DNA of 13,991 bases from a bacterium (GTDB lineage Bacteria; UBA6262), in the NCBI GenBank assembly GCA_028716025.1, contig JAQUQP010000038.1, forward strand, positions 1-13,991, given 5' to 3'. This document shows positions 13,646 through 13,991 of this stretch, one piece after another. Position 1 is the first letter of the stretch, and every line of letters starts with the position of its first letter. The translations under genes were made by a program, and so were the position numbers. Below the pieces are notes generated by a model. It was not told the DNA's origin. It did not search any database and was given only the letters and a program-made list of their open reading frames with translations.

Positions 13646-13991
13646 TTAATATGCTCCGCCTGGACGCCCCATACCGCCACCCATTCCACCTCTCATACCG
13701 CCCATGCCTTCCATGCCTTGTCGTCCGCCGCCTTCACGGCTACCCATCTGTTCTTTCATTGCTTCTCTCATAGCCTCTTCTTTTTTCTTAAAATAGTTAA
13801 ATAGTACATCCCTTTGTTTTTCTGATAATAATACCCGCAATTTTGCTTTCACAGACATGCGTATTTTATACTGTTTGCTTTGTAAATCACTAATTTGGTC
13901 GATCAAAGTAGCTATTTCCGTCAGGTTGGGCTGAATGAACTGCCCATTGACCTTGACCAGGGTCTTAACCGGTATTTGATTCTTTAAGACA
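13646..13991 (-). CDS. Spy/CpxP-like protein with Gly/Met-rich tail, C-terminal part
   Basis: The frame is open to the right edge, so the gene starts outside the window; 114 codons are visible. A TTG at 13904-13906 is not a believable start because the coding character continues upstream (NGQFIQPNLTEIATLID). A long amphipathic, charged helical region contains KLRVLLSEKQRDVLFNYF, which resembles the LTxxQ motif of Spy, CpxP and ZraP, periplasmic chaperones or metal-responsive proteins. It ends with about 30 residues made almost wholly of Gly, Met, Arg and Glu, with GGM and GGMG units. Similar Met/Gly tails occur on chaperonins and on copper-binding proteins. No signal peptide can be seen because the N-terminus is missing. 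Family assignment is moderate. Confidence 0.65.
   Translation of the reverse strand, partial: VLKNQIPVKTLVKVNGQFIQPNLTEIATLIDQISDLQSKQYKIRMSVKAKLRVLLSEKQRDVLFNYFKKKEEAMREAMKEQMGSREGGGRQGMEGMGGMRGGMGGGMGRPGGAY

Noticed and set aside
13904..13906. TTG as the start of the Spy/CpxP-like gene
   Set aside because: The reading frame continues upstream with protein-like sequence to the window edge and there is no ribosome site.

Overview
The window is a gene-dense bacterial chromosome segment. Fourteen complete genes and two edge-truncated ones lie mostly on the minus strand; only one gene, an MFS transporter, is on the plus strand. Everything recognisable is housekeeping or biosynthetic, with no phage, transposase, RNA gene or CRISPR array. 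The gene content (parvulin, LCP protein, a Spy/CpxP-like periplasmic-type protein, radical-SAM lipoyl synthase) and the AT-rich repeats packed between genes suggest a diderm bacterium from an environmental candidate lineage. Omnitrophota or a similar group is my guess, at low confidence and from general resemblance only.

Right to left, in the direction most genes are read. The right edge holds the end of a Spy/CpxP-like protein with a Gly/Met-rich tail, then a small parvulin (ppiC) that meets the MFS gene tail to tail. The MFS gene and proA diverge from two back-to-back sigma70-like promoters. The MFS promoter sits so close to its ATG that the mRNA should be leaderless. proA is followed by nadD, an LCP (LytR-type) gene, rsfS and argS, the last three tightly packed. 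A near-consensus promoter then drives hup (HU). lpdA, a small two-helix membrane protein of unknown function and lipA form a compact lipoate/dihydrolipoamide unit.

The left third is an aspartate-family unit: alaC-like aminotransferase, hom, thrC and the first 25 codons of an apgM-type phosphoglycerate mutase homologue. No canonical homoserine kinase (thrB) is visible. The apgM-like gene after hom and thrC is the natural candidate for the missing kinase step between homoserine and threonine.

Three families of short repeats sit between genes: family A ('gactccaga' type, 81-104 and about 3786-3875), family B (AT-rich 'aatccgaa' type, about 1191-1289 and 10684-10817) and family C ('gattRcgcggatt', 6821-6855). 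They abut or overlap start and stop codons. One supplies what looks like the last ~14 residues of LipA, and others appear to provide Shine-Dalgarno-like GGAG sequences. The strongest leads are the alternative homoserine kinase, the leaderless MFS promoter, the dyad at the proA transcription start, and the repeat families.
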